DNA of 64,000 nucleotides from assembly GCA_036850795.1 (NCBI GenBank), contig JAAECO010000005.1, forward strand, positions 186,001-250,000, written 5' to 3'. The stretch is from Cordyceps javanica (taxonomy: Eukaryota > Ascomycota > Sordariomycetes > Hypocreales > Cordycipitaceae). The number at the start of each line of letters is the position of its first letter. Position 1 is the first letter of the stretch. Made by a program: the position numbers and the translations under genes. Positions 21,984 through 32,221 of the stretch are shown here, piece by piece. The notes under the pieces are model-generated. The model was given only the letters and a program-made list of their open reading frames with translations. It did not search any database and had not been told where the DNA came from.

Positions 21984-23516
21984 TGCTGCTAGGGCGGCAT
22001 AGATGCCCCGCCGGCAGCATTTGCGAAATTCGACCTCGAGTAGAGGCGGAAACAATAGCCGGCTTGTAGTCTGCGCCGGAGAAGCTCGAGATAGTGGTGG
22101 CTGTGCAAGAGGTGAGGCCAAGAAGTCTTCCACGTCGATCTACTCCGTATAGGGCCGAGGAAATTATCACAGTGAGCTTGGCGGGGCTTTGCCAATACCA
22201 GCCCTACCCAAGCGCTGGCCAACCTCCGCATGCACATGACAAGTGTAACAGAGGTGTTGAAGAATGCCAGTCTCGCGCTGCCCTGAGCGAACGGTGCAGT
22301 GTACCATGACAATCGCGGGGGGGGTATTCTTGCATTTACGCCAGTGCCTATGATAACTATGTACTCAGTACCTAGGTAGCAAGGTAGGTAATCTCCGCTG
22401 TCAGCATTGTAATTTGTGGCTCACCCGGGACCCTGGCTCTCGGTACCTGGCAACTGCGTACCCAGTTGCCCAGGTACCAAGGATAAGGCACCTATTGGTA
22501 AGGCAGGTAGGTACCTGCCGACCTACAGGGCGGAATAAGTACTTAAGTAAGTAGGGAGGATGCCTAACCGATAGGGAGATGTTTTCAGGCATGGCCTTTG
22601 GCACGCTTATGCACTCTGAAATACTCTTAAGCATGTTGCTGACGAGGGTCCCCTCTGAAAGACTTGAAACAACTACGACATGTTTCCTGCGCGCTTCTAA
22701 TCATTACAACAGGCCTAATAAATATTCATAAATATTCATCAAATACAATGCTATCTAGGGCATGGTCTATGCCCGGTTTGGCCAGTGGCCCCGACCCGAG
22801 TACCTGTCCAAAAGGGCAAGGCGCCTGGGGTATCTTGGTACATGTGAGCAGGTAGGTCGAAGTTAGGCGCCTTGAGCCGCCGTAGTGATTTCGATTTTTT
22901 TAATAATGAATTGTTCTAGGTCTGACCGAAATCGGAGATAAGAAACTTGAAACCATTTTTCGCAACTCTTATCCTAAGAGATGACAAGTCTCGGGGAAGT
23001 CTGAAATAATTCTACAGAGCACTGGCCAAGGTAGCGATCTCTAAACGGCATTGGGAGTGCCCGGTGCCCGGGCCGGGGATGTATGTGCTGCCAATCAAGA
23101 GAGCTATCAGATGATATCCTACTCTACGTTACAAAAATTAACACTTTATCGCAGGTGTAGCCACAGGACCAAATCATCGAGGAGCGATGAAGACTCGGAG
23201 TCGATCGTACAGGAGACAAGTAATGTTGAGAGAGTAGATGTGGTGTGGCATCGTCGCCATGTCATGATCTATTTTCGTGATGTTTAGGTTGTGGTTGGCA
23301 GCGGCGGATCTTGCGGGACTAGCTCTGTGACTTTCGCCTCTCTATTTCCTTCCATCGCGAGTAAGAACCTCCGTGGGCGCATGGCAATGTGCTGAGAAGA
23401 AGATCAGTCGCAGTCGCGCCGCCCAGCGCGTGTGTCCCCCGCTTACGCTTTGCACTTATGTTCTGGATATAGATATCTCTCCGTCTTTGAGTAGTTTAGA
23501 AAAGTAATAAATCAGA
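21984..23516. other. intergenic region with TAGGTACCT-word island
   Basis: 1.5 kb without a supported gene. The part at 22330-22570 is dense in GGTACC, TAGGTA and AGTACTTAAGT words and contains the near-perfect hairpin at 22442-22478. The rest shows nothing recognisable. Confidence 0.6.
22442..22478. repeat. 15 bp inverted repeat with one bulge
   Basis: GGTACCTGGCAACTG (22442-22456) pairs with CAGTTGCCCAGGTACC (22463-22478) with one bulged C and a 6 nt loop. It lies within a GGTACC-rich island. Confidence 0.75.
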
Positions 23517-24179
23517 TTATACGTGAATCACTATAGCCTGCGCACAAAAACCTGCAGCGAGAACCCACGCAGGAACAGCAGCCGCCGCCGCGAAAGAGGC
23601 CGACTTGGTCTGCGATGGAGCTGCCATTTTCGACTCGGTGCTAGTTCTGTCGTCGTGTTAACAATTTTTTTCAATGATTCGAGAGCCACTGGACTGCTAA
23701 TTGTAGCAACTTACGCAGTGAGTGCACTGCTGCTGGGCAAACCCCCAGTCATCGAGGTAGATGCAGTCCGTCCAGTGCTGGTTGGGGAAGTCCCGGCAGG
23801 CTCAGTAGTGCTAGATAAGCATTCTCTCTCGTACACTGATTGTGGAAGATTGTTTTCCGATTTTGTACAGAACTCTTTAAAAAAAACCAACGCAATAAGT
23901 TGCATGCGAAATGGCCGCGTTCTTGTTTTCGTTGATGTTAAAATCACAACTCCCGGCAACGCAGGATACCATCTTGTAGCCGCCCTCACCACCTATGCCG
24001 GCGCACATGCACTCCGCATACGTGCGCGTTTTGTAATCACCAGGGCAGCTGGCAAAAGCATCGTCGAGACATGCCTCGCATGAGGGTGTTGCAAAGGCGC
24101 CAAAGATGGGGTTGACAGCCTCCGCCGCAAGAAAGTGTCCGAACAAAAAGGACGAGGTCAGTAGAGATTTTGGGTGCAT
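23517..24179 (-). CDS. small secreted Cys-rich GPI-anchor-like protein, frameshifted
   Basis: The reading starts at 24179 with a signal peptide (LLTSSFLFGHFLAAEA). A cysteine-rich domain follows (CEACLDDAF, CPGDYKTRTYAECMC, SCVAGSCDF, TYC). A T8 run at 23881-23888 (minus sense) then throws the frame into a stop at 23877. One T fewer would let it continue as FFKEFCTKSENNLP, another Cys, and a Ser/Thr-rich linker. A clean intron (23647-23714, GTAAGT...ACAG) then joins a 42-residue tail ending in about 25 hydrophobic residues, the layout of a GPI-anchored protein (about 197 residues). The matched phase of that intron supports the downstream frame being genuine. The shift is either a sequencing error in a homopolymer or a recent inactivating mutation. 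The protein family resembles small fungal cell-surface proteins of unknown role. Confidence 0.65.
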
Positions 24180-25124
24180 TTTTTCGTCCGATCAGTATTG
24201 TTTCACTGTCATAAACATGAGCATGGTAGCAAAAGGCAGGGAATACTCGGTGGGGGTGACACCCTTCAAACTTATAATAGCCGTGAATCTGGCAAGCCTA
24301 GCTGAAGGAGCGTAGGCTCAATGCATCGTGTATTATGCCGACCACGTTCGAGGCTCAACTCACGCACCAATATTGACAAAATAAGTCGCTTTTAGGCAAG
24401 TCAGGGGTAGGCGGTCGTCGAGCGGCTATGCGCCTCTTTTCAGCCCTGGAGGTCATCTAAATTGTTCCCATGTATCCGTACACAAAGTACAATTCAATCA
24501 TTCAATCAGCCGCTTGATGGTCATGCGGCTTGCATTTTTACTTTATCTCGAGACAAATAAAACGCAATGATCTACTCAGCTCCATAGTGGCGCATGCATA
24601 TGTCTAAAAATGATGCTTAATATCTGAGAATTGCTGATTGGTCTCGACGAAACCCTTGCAACTTCATTCAGCCCCAAGCCCCAAGCCACAGGGCAACAGT
24701 AAAAAGACTTTCTCACTACCCTACGAGCAAAATGCGATTCATGTATCACCTGAGCAGGGCTGTTCAGCTTAATTTTCAGTTCGACGTTGCAGCCTCGCTT
24801 GCTTTCGCCGCTACCTTTCCTCATCAGCCGGTCAGGCACAGTTGAAAAAGTGTACCCTGACCACCCAGTCTCGCAGAGAGCCTACGATGCTGCCTTGTAT
24901 CGTAACTTGAGCCCAAGAGCACAATACTCGTCAGTTGTGGCGAATGAAACCGCGCCTAGAACGCCTAGCTGGTTACCGAAGCTCTTCGGAAATGGCTCAA
25001 GGTCGTGGATGTATCCCCAGTGCTGTGCTTTAATAGAGGCCCATAAACGGTCCTTGATCGGGCGAGCTAAACTGCATAGCAAACCGTTTATTCAACTGTC
25101 TTGGTTGTTCCCTTTGCAACCGCA
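24180..25124. other. intergenic region, divergent promoters
   Basis: 945 bp between two divergent starts. No supported gene. An open frame at 24787-25221 (+) overlaps the next gene in another frame and has no domain. Confidence 0.55.
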
Positions 25125-26635
25125 ATGGCCGCCAGCTCCAACGTGTACATTCACGATGACCACGTGCTCAAACGTCCTTGGACAAATTGGAATGACAATC
25201 TGTGGGCTGGATCGAGATTGACCATGGGCAAAGAAACCGCAGATCTGGTGAATATCTTTCTGGTCATCTTTATCTTCTTTGTCGAGGCTGCTTTCTGGGG
25301 CTACATCTCCCTCGCCTTGTTCCTGCTAAATCACCAGCGGCCAGAACGGGATGGACTTCACCACCAACTGCAGGCAGTCTTTCGCAACTTTGGAAGCTCC
25401 CTCGGCACCTTCATCACGCTGGCAAAGTTTCTGCTCATCTGGGGCTGGCGCATCTGCTGGCGGCGCACCTCTTTTCAGGCTTTGACCGCAGCAATTTGCT
25501 TCGCCTTCTTTGCTGTGGGCATGCCCTTCATCATTGCAAAGGCTTTGCTCGATAGCCAAGGCGTCGAGGTCCTGATCCGGAATTTGGCAAACTGCGGCTT
25601 CTGGGCAGCGGCCTTTACCAACTCCAGCACCACGGCCGCGGCGTTGCTGGTCAACCAGTCCCGCGAGGCCATGTCCTATGTCGACCTCTGCTACAACCAG
25701 AACACGCCCTCAAACGCTTGCGATTTTCATCTTCCAACACGTCGTCTCCCCGTCTTGCAAGTTTTCCCCGCGCGGTGCCCGTTTTCGGTGGACGCTTGTT
25801 TCAACAAGAACCAGTTTCCTGCCTTCAAATGGCAGACAGGCCAATTACCGCGGTCGGGTGCACTGATCAATATGCCTTTGGAAACCCTAGAAATGGGCAA
25901 TGGACCCAACCTTCCTCGGCTTCATCGGATTGGCTCGGCATTACCTCTGACTGGAATCTTTCTCCTGGGCAGAAAGCGGCTCTTTTAAGCTTGCAGTGGT
26001 CTATTTCCACCAGCGGCGGAATCGAAGGCGTCATTCTCGGTCTCGGAGTCGATGCATTGCTGGCCAAGAAAAGTCCGGGCATGTTTTCAGACTTTCAGAA
26101 TCCCATTCCCAACGACCAGTGGAAGAAGGAGGTTGGATACTGGTTCGACATTGGTCTGGCCAAGTTGCAGTTCGGCCTAATCGCCATCGCCGTCGGGCCC
26201 CCCAACCCGGCCCTCCCGGACTTACAGAACGCGCTGCACACCCTGACGGTCGGCCAAGACGACCTCGAGCACACAATCTGCACGCGCCAAAAGGTGTACA
26301 GTCCAGATCACAAAAACTACAACGCCGCGGGGTTCATCTTCCTCCTGGTCGTTGGCGGGATCGTCGGGTGCGTGCTGCCGTGGCTGAAGCACCGCCTCTT
26401 GCGTTGGCTGTCTCGCAAGGAGGACCTCGCGCTGCGGTGGAACTCGCTCTCGACGCTCCAGATGCAGAGGATACTCATTGAAAGCAAAAGCGCTGCAGGC
26501 CCCGGTGCCACGGCTAAGTGGGAGCGTCTCGAGGACGGTGTACCACGCCTGAATCCGCGCGATGCGTCGGCTGGTCATCTCGATATTGAGCATGTGGACG
26601 GGGATGGCATTCGGCGCCCAAAATGGTCGATTTAG
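25125..26635 (+). CDS. multi-pass membrane protein of unknown function, frame break
   Basis: A fungal membrane protein I cannot name. The first part (25125-about 25985) starts MAASSNVYIHDDHVLKRPW. It has hydrophobic segments near IFLVIFIFFVEAAFWGYISL, FITLAKFLLIWGW and ALTAAICFAFFAVGMPFII, then a Cys-containing extracellular-type loop (CYNQNTPSNAC, CPFSVDAC). The second part (about 25850-26635) lies in another frame with SISTSGGIEGVILGLGVDALLAKKS, PNDQWKKEVGYWFDIGLAKLQ, and a last helix (GFIFLLVVGGIVGCVLPWL) before a cytosolic tail. Such blocks usually occur together in one protein in filamentous fungi. I found no canonical intron of the right phase joining them. A one-base loss between about 25840 and 25985, or a decayed copy, explains it best. 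Confidence 0.55.
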
Positions 26636-27461
26636 TAGCAGACACATTGGACCATTGAAATCTTCCATATTTATGGTGACAACATTGTTGAGAGTAAATC
26701 TCGCTTGGGACTCTGCAGCGTCGTGTATGATATGTAACTTAGTCTCTTAATAGCATAACAGAATTATACCGAATGGATTTTCGTCGGTGTTCTTCATTTA
26801 ATCGACTCCAGAGCTTGGGAATGATGTAATTTCAACAGTGAGTCAATGTCGTGCGGCGGCAGCCAGGCACAACGCGCATGAGGAAAACCTGCAGTCTTTT
26901 ACAGAGGCCTGTCAAACCCAATCTCGTATCTGCAAGTCATGCAGCAACGTCCCATCTTTCCAGTCACCCCATTATGAGACTCAGCCCCATTGAGGGGCGG
27001 CCCCTCGCCACTCAACCGCGCAGGAACTATACCCAAGAGTATGCGTTGGAGCCTCGAGCCTTGGCGGATTACAATATTGAGAAGATAAGATGCCATCATG
27101 GAGACACAACTCGCTGGTGTCAGGTCACACCGCCGCGAGCGCGTAGTAAATCTCAGACCTACAAAACTCATGAAATTGGATTGGTGAGAGGCCAGAAAGC
27201 TATAAAGCCAGCCATTAAAGTACCATTATATGTAGCCATTTTTTCTCATTTGCAACATGATAGCAATGTGCACTGCATCAACTGTTTTTTCCTTTGGCCT
27301 TTCGCAGCCTGGCTCTGGCCCAGGCCTCCAGTCTATGGTTGAAGGCAGTGCTGACAGACGCAGCTCTTGTAGTTAGAAGCTGCGATATCTGCAGGACCAA
27401 GGCAGTAAGTATCTTTTCAGTAGAAAGGATATATGTAAATAAGAGGCCCTTGGTTATACAT
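26636..27461. other. tail-to-tail intergenic region
   Basis: 826 bp between converging genes. No supported gene; open frames here lack start context and domains. Confidence 0.55.
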
Positions 27462-28478
27462 CTAAATTGCAAGCCCGGAAATGTCCATCCACGTCGCAGG
27501 CGCTTCCTCCTTCGCAGCAGCTTTTTTTGCGCCTTCATCAGCAAGCATATTCCATTCGCGTGGGATCTTCCAGAACTGGATGGACAGGCCATTTTCCTTG
27601 GCCCTCTCAAACTCCCCCAAGAGCGCCTCCCACAAATCTTTGTTCTTGACAACGGCTCCGTTATGTCCGTTGGTACCCCTTGTCCTCCAACCGTTGCGAG
27701 CCCAAGCCTTCGCCCACCGTGTTGAGCCCTCAACGACGTACTCCGAGTCGGTGGCAACGACGACGGTCTTGAAGCCTTCTCCCGGCCAGTAGCGCAAACG
27801 TAGTGCGGCAATGACGGCCCGCAGCTCGGCTCGGTTACTGCTCTGCAAGGCGTCATCGCCCCAAGGACCCTGCTTCTCTAGACGATCAGAAACTACGAGC
27901 GGCTGTCCCTCTATAGTCAAGCCTTGGAAAAATGCGAAGCCAGCTTTGGGGTTGGCTTGGCCGTTGTTGAGACATGCCCCATCAGTCATGATGAGCAGCT
28001 TGGAATCGTCGTTGGGGTAGGTGCATCTGAGACCATGGATCTATGGGTCAGTCGGGTACAAACTAGGGAGAAATGAAGAAGCCAAAACAATTTACCTGAG
28101 CACGTTCATGAAGCGAAACCTGCCAGAGAACAGCTCCATCGGCGGCAGAGGACGAGGACCAGGTGTAAACTTGGAGGGAAAGACCAGACCAGTACCTCTC
28201 ACCATCTCTAGCCTGGGAACAGACCCGGAGGGGAACTGGGTGGCCGGAGCAGAGTCGCTGTCTGCGTCATCTTCTTCGGAGTCCTCCGGATCTTCGTCAT
28301 GGTCACTGTCGATCTCGTCCATAAAGCTGTAGTCGGTGCAGCATCTGTAGCATTGTACCAGACCGTGGGGTCCGCAGACAATTCGGCCGTTTGGGAGCGT
28401 ACACGGGCCTTCCTCATCGTCACTGCTGCTGTATCCCAGTGGGAACAGGCCTTGTGCAAGATACCAGCCGCGAGGCAT
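27462..28478 (-). CDS. RNase H-domain protein with N-terminal Cys/His motif
   Basis: A 315-residue protein with a C-terminal RNase HI fold. Exons 28478-28096 and 28026-27462 flank a 69 nt intron. All four metal-binding acids are visible: Asp143 (MTDGAC), Glu195 (NRAELRAV), Asp221 (ATDSEYV) and Asp291 (ADEGAKK), so cleavage of RNA in RNA-DNA hybrids is expected. The N terminus starts MPRGWYLAQGLFPLGYSSSDDEE. It carries a compact Cys/His motif, VCGPHGLVQCYRCCTDYSFMDE, then a long Asp/Glu-rich stretch. The motif looks metal-binding (C-x2-H-x5-C-x2-CC) and recurs at the N termini of other fungal proteins as I remember them, but I know no named function. Upstream in-frame codons to 28601 exist; MPRGWY is the likelier start. 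Confidence 0.85.
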
Positions 28479-29142
28479 TCTTGAATCTCTGTTTTCTGGC
28501 TGCCTGTGGTCAAGGCTGATTGTGAGGTGCGCCAATTGATGCTGGGTTTGTTGGTGGGAGAATTGGACGAGTGCCGGGGAAGAGGGGTAAGTGCTTGGCA
28601 AATTGAGGCAGGGAAAGATACATTGGCGATCAATTCACGTGAGTGTACGGATAGGCATCATCGGATTGGGGTTTTTGCCCCTTTGCAGTATGATACAGTA
28701 CTTGGAAATAATTAGCAGCTGTGCATTTCAATGAAAACAAGTAGGATTGATAAAATGATAGCGATTAGAGCCTTCGAATACGTATTTTCTATTCAGTTAT
28801 ATAAATCTATACGACGCGAACCCTACAGAGTACTTGATTTTGATTGGCGTATAAGTTATAAGCCTTGATGTTGTAGATGGCTAGGTGGCTAGGGCTATCC
28901 CTTATCAAAGTTTGCATAAATTAAATATTCATGCTCAGCTTGCTATTACCTGACTGCCGACGGGGGGCTGTTACAAGGTGGGAAAGTGGGAAAGACTCGA
29001 CAGAAGACAGCAGAAAGCAGCGATGGCCATGTTCCATTATTCAGGGCTACAAATATCATTCAATCAGTATCGTTATCATTTATATATCTACAATGCACTC
29101 TATACACTCCAGTCAGGGCGGAAACCCTGCGAGGCGGATCAT
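28479..29142. other. intergenic region
   Basis: 664 bp upstream of the RNase H gene and downstream of the dioxygenase gene, both minus strand. AT-rich between 28700 and 28930. No supported gene. Confidence 0.55.
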
Positions 29143-30653
29143 CTACTGCTCGGAAGGCTCGACATCGTACTCAACATCTGTCCTTATAATGTATTTCGCA
29201 CCCTTTGTGACGCTCGTGCCCTCATGGAGTAAGGCTCCCTTGGTCTCGCCGTGCGGAAACAGCGCGACGCCTCCCATCACTGGTCGAACGGGATATGCAT
29301 TGAGCGTCCCTTCTTTTGGAGACGGGAGGAAGAACATTGTCTCGCCACCTTCGAATTCATCGTTCAGATAGAGCAGGAATGTGAATAGCGAGCTCTGCTT
29401 TTTGCCAGGTGGCGAGTTGTCGTAAATGTACCTGTCATCGGCACTGATGCCCGATGGCGGCCAGGCGCCATCAATGTGACTTCTGTACTCGGCTCCTGGA
29501 ACATATCGATATACGCGGAACCGACGATTCAGGCCCCGCGACCTCCTTCCATCGATGACTTGGGGTATGAATGGTGACACGCGCGCCCACAGCTTGTCGT
29601 GGAACGCCGTGTCGACGATCCAATAAAAATTATGGGCCAGGATAGAGGTGTCGCCGCGGTCCCGAACCGGCTCGTCTGGCAGGAATTCCACAGCTTCGCC
29701 AGCGGCAATGATGGCTTTGCACTCTTCGGGTATGAGGACGTCCTTCATCAAACTGAGGTTCGGCACATTCGGGTGTTTATGATACGTGGCGGCAGGGTGA
29801 CTGGTGGAGAGCATTATCGTATCGGGTTTCGTGGTGTATAAAATCGCGGGGTGATGATTCGGTGGTTTGCGCAGGTGCCCGGCCACTGTTTCAAGGATCC
29901 GCACCGACGATGTGATGGTGTCTTGATTTTTCGCAAATATGCTCCTGTCGAGAACCGACGCATACACCGGCTCGGGTGTGTTGGGTGAGCGCAAGTCCCA
30001 CGACGGCTGGAAGGAAATGCGCGCGGTCGAGTCGCAAGGTAGCGGCGCCTTCATGTCGACCGAGCAGCTGACCCTCATCACAGCATCCAGGACGGAAAGG
30101 AGCTCTTTATCCTTCGCAGATCGCTCGGGGCTGTCGAGACTGACGCCGTTGGGCTGGGAAACCACGTCGAGATCGCGCACCCAGCGGCAGAGCGCACCGA
30201 GTTTTGGTTCTTCGTTGCGCAGCCGCATTTCCGCGAGGAGGATTTTCGCTTCGAGGTATTTCTCGTCACCAATGGCCGCAGTCACCCTGGCCGTGAGGTT
30301 TGCGCCCTCTGCAGAGCAATGTGAGCACTCGTCTTAGTCGGTAGCTATGCCCGTGATTACTTACCGGCCGAGTTGACTCCCGTGGTACAGGACTGGCGGA
30401 AATCGTAGACGGCGACACGAAGATCTCTGCAAAGCTTCGATTTCGTCAAACTGGGATACTTGGCCAGTGTTGTGAGGGTCTCTGTCGCAATGTCGAGCTC
30501 TTCGTCCGAAATGACAGTGTGAAGGCTTTTGGGCTCAAAGTTGTCTGCGGCGGGGTTCGTTATGCTGGCGTCTAGTTTGGCCAGCTTCTGGGCATTCTGG
30601 CTCTGCTGCGCCTTTGCATTTCTCTTTCTTTTCGAGGACTTGTTCTGTGCCAT
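29143..30653 (-). CDS. 2-oxoglutarate/Fe(II) dioxygenase, prolyl 4-hydroxylase-like
   Basis: A 484-residue protein with a C-terminal 2OG-Fe(II) oxygenase domain of the prolyl 4-hydroxylase type. Exons 30653-30365 and 30308-29143; the 56 nt intron has GTAAGT and CTGCAG borders. The iron triad is visible as His374 and Asp376 in RSHIDGAWP and His458 in LLHEGTSV. The 2OG-binding basic residue follows in GAKYIIRTDV. The stretch SSLFTFLLYLNDEFEGGETMFF is characteristic of the fold. The N-terminal 180 residues begin with a Lys/Arg-rich nuclear-type segment (SSKRKRNAKAQQ) and are otherwise helical and unassigned. No signal peptide is present, so it is cytosolic or nuclear rather than an ER collagen-type hydroxylase. 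The substrate is unknown. Confidence 0.88.
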
Positions 30654-30947
30654 GATTTATGTCGGGGATGTGGTGTCGAGAGAATATTTGTTGTTTAGCA
30701 TACTAAACTGTGCGCTGAATCTATTTCTTTGCCACAGTATAATAAGCGGGGCATCGACTGGAGAAGGGTCTTGATCCCTTCCGATCCTTTTATCTAGTTA
30801 GTGGTGCCTTGCCGTCAACTGCTAGCTACCCTATAGTACGCGCTGCACCAATATGTTGGACGATAGTTGGGCGAAATCTTCTCTTTGTAATATGAATACT
30901 ATCTGTGTACATGAGCCTCGCTCTGATCAACAACTATACCTCGCAGC

Positions 30948-31568
30948 TCATCCACGGTGCCATAGCTGGACGTCTGACCATGTAATGCTGAGATCGCCGC
31001 TGCCACTGTTGGTGGTGTACGCTCCGATTTTATCATAGAAGCTGCCCCCAGGAGCGCTGTTGTCTCGGAACATCTCCTTGCCATTGACGTAGACGCTGAA
31101 GCGCTTGAGGTCCGCATTGTGCACCGTGTTGATGCGGACGCTCGCGCCAACCTTGGCCACCCCATCCGCGATCGTCTTCCCGCCCTCGACACTGTAGAGG
31201 CGGCCGCCCTGCTCAACGCCCATGATGAAGTAGGGGCCGGAATTGCCGTTGAACGTTTGCTTGATGGAGATGCGGTTGCCGGACATGGAGTTGATCCTGA
31301 ACGTGCCGCCAAACTGGTGCGTACCAGAGGAGTAGTCGTCGTTGTAGCGTCGCTCAGCCCGGAGGTGGCCATTGGAACAGCCGCCGCCACCACCGCTTCC
31401 GTTTGGGCTTTTGGGGATGGTAAAGGTATCGCCGCTGACCTTGCCGCCTTGACATTGCTGGGTGCTGAAGCCTGGGTGGTCCTCGATCCAGTTGCCGTTT
31501 TCCACTGGATTGGCAGCGATTGCCATCGTGGCGGCCGAGACGGCAAGAATAAAACTCTTGACAAGCAT
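30948..31568 (-). CDS. secreted jelly-roll protein, polysaccharide lyase/lectin-like
   Basis: A single-exon 206-residue secreted protein. The signal peptide MLVKSFILAVSAATMAIA precedes a beta-rich body with a poly-Gly/Ser loop (GSGGGGGCS). The pattern GTFRINSMSGNRISIKQTF, PYFIMGVEQGGRLYSVEGG, RFSVYVNGKEMFRD, FYDKIGAYTTNSGSGDLSITWSDVQLWH matches the strand order of concanavalin-like jelly rolls, especially the C-terminal strand of small polysaccharide lyases. Only two Cys follow the signal peptide. I see no confident catalytic set, so a carbohydrate-binding role is as likely as lyase activity. It is expected to act outside the cell. The gene ends 295 bp upstream (in coordinates) of the dioxygenase start; both are on the minus strand. 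Confidence 0.7.
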   Translation of the reverse strand: MLVKSFILAVSAATMAIAANPVENGNWIEDHPGFSTQQCQGGKVSGDTFTIPKSPNGSGGGGGCSNGHLRAERRYNDDYSSGTHQFGGTFRINSMSGNRISIKQTFNGNSGPYFIMGVEQGGRLYSVEGGKTIADGVAKVGASVRINTVHNADLKRFSVYVNGKEMFRDNSAPGGSFYDKIGAYTTNSGSGDLSITWSDVQLWHRG

Positions 31569-32221
31569 TTTTGGTAGCCGCGAAACAGTGTTGGCGTTCG
31601 CGTGGGCAAATTTTTGTTCAAAATAATACGAGGAGCGTCTTGAGGATGTTGTTGATCTTAGCTGTCACTCCAACTTTATCCTAACTTTGCCACGGCAGTC
31701 GGATCCTTTTATCTTTGCAACCTGCTATGACCATTCTGCCCTCACCCAACTAACCCTCGATTGGTGGAAATATGATCGCGGGACAGCGTTCTGTTAGTGG
31801 TGCACGTAACTGGAGAGCCGTAAGCAGCCAACAGGGACGCATCAAATCAGAGCCGTGCGTGCTGCGGGCCGTGTGCCTACGATCCCACCCCGTCTCTTGG
31901 CATTTCGCACTTAGACCGGGCACAGTTTGATCTGGAAGTAGCCCAACAAGCAGCCACGAACTAAAATCTGGATTCATGACGTGGGTTTCCTGTCCCAGCA
32001 TAAGTAGTGGTTTCGATAGAGTTGCCCGAGGTTGGAGTCATGTCGCATGTTAAAAACTGCAGAACCAGCATGCCTCAAAGCGTTGGCACTGGCTATATTC
32101 AAAAATTAGTACTAATTAATTACATGAAATGCGAGCAAAGGGCTAGCCGCGAAAATGAATCATCAAACTCAACGACTAACCAACTAGCTTGTTTAGTTAC
32201 CCCTTTGGCCAGCGTCAACAA
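31569..32221. other. intergenic region
   Basis: 653 bp between two minus-strand genes: promoter of the jelly-roll gene and 3' flank of the 964-residue secreted protein. No supported gene. Confidence 0.55.

Noticed and set aside
24787..25221. A 144-codon frame preceding the membrane protein
   Set aside because: It overlaps the membrane protein start in another frame and shows no motif.
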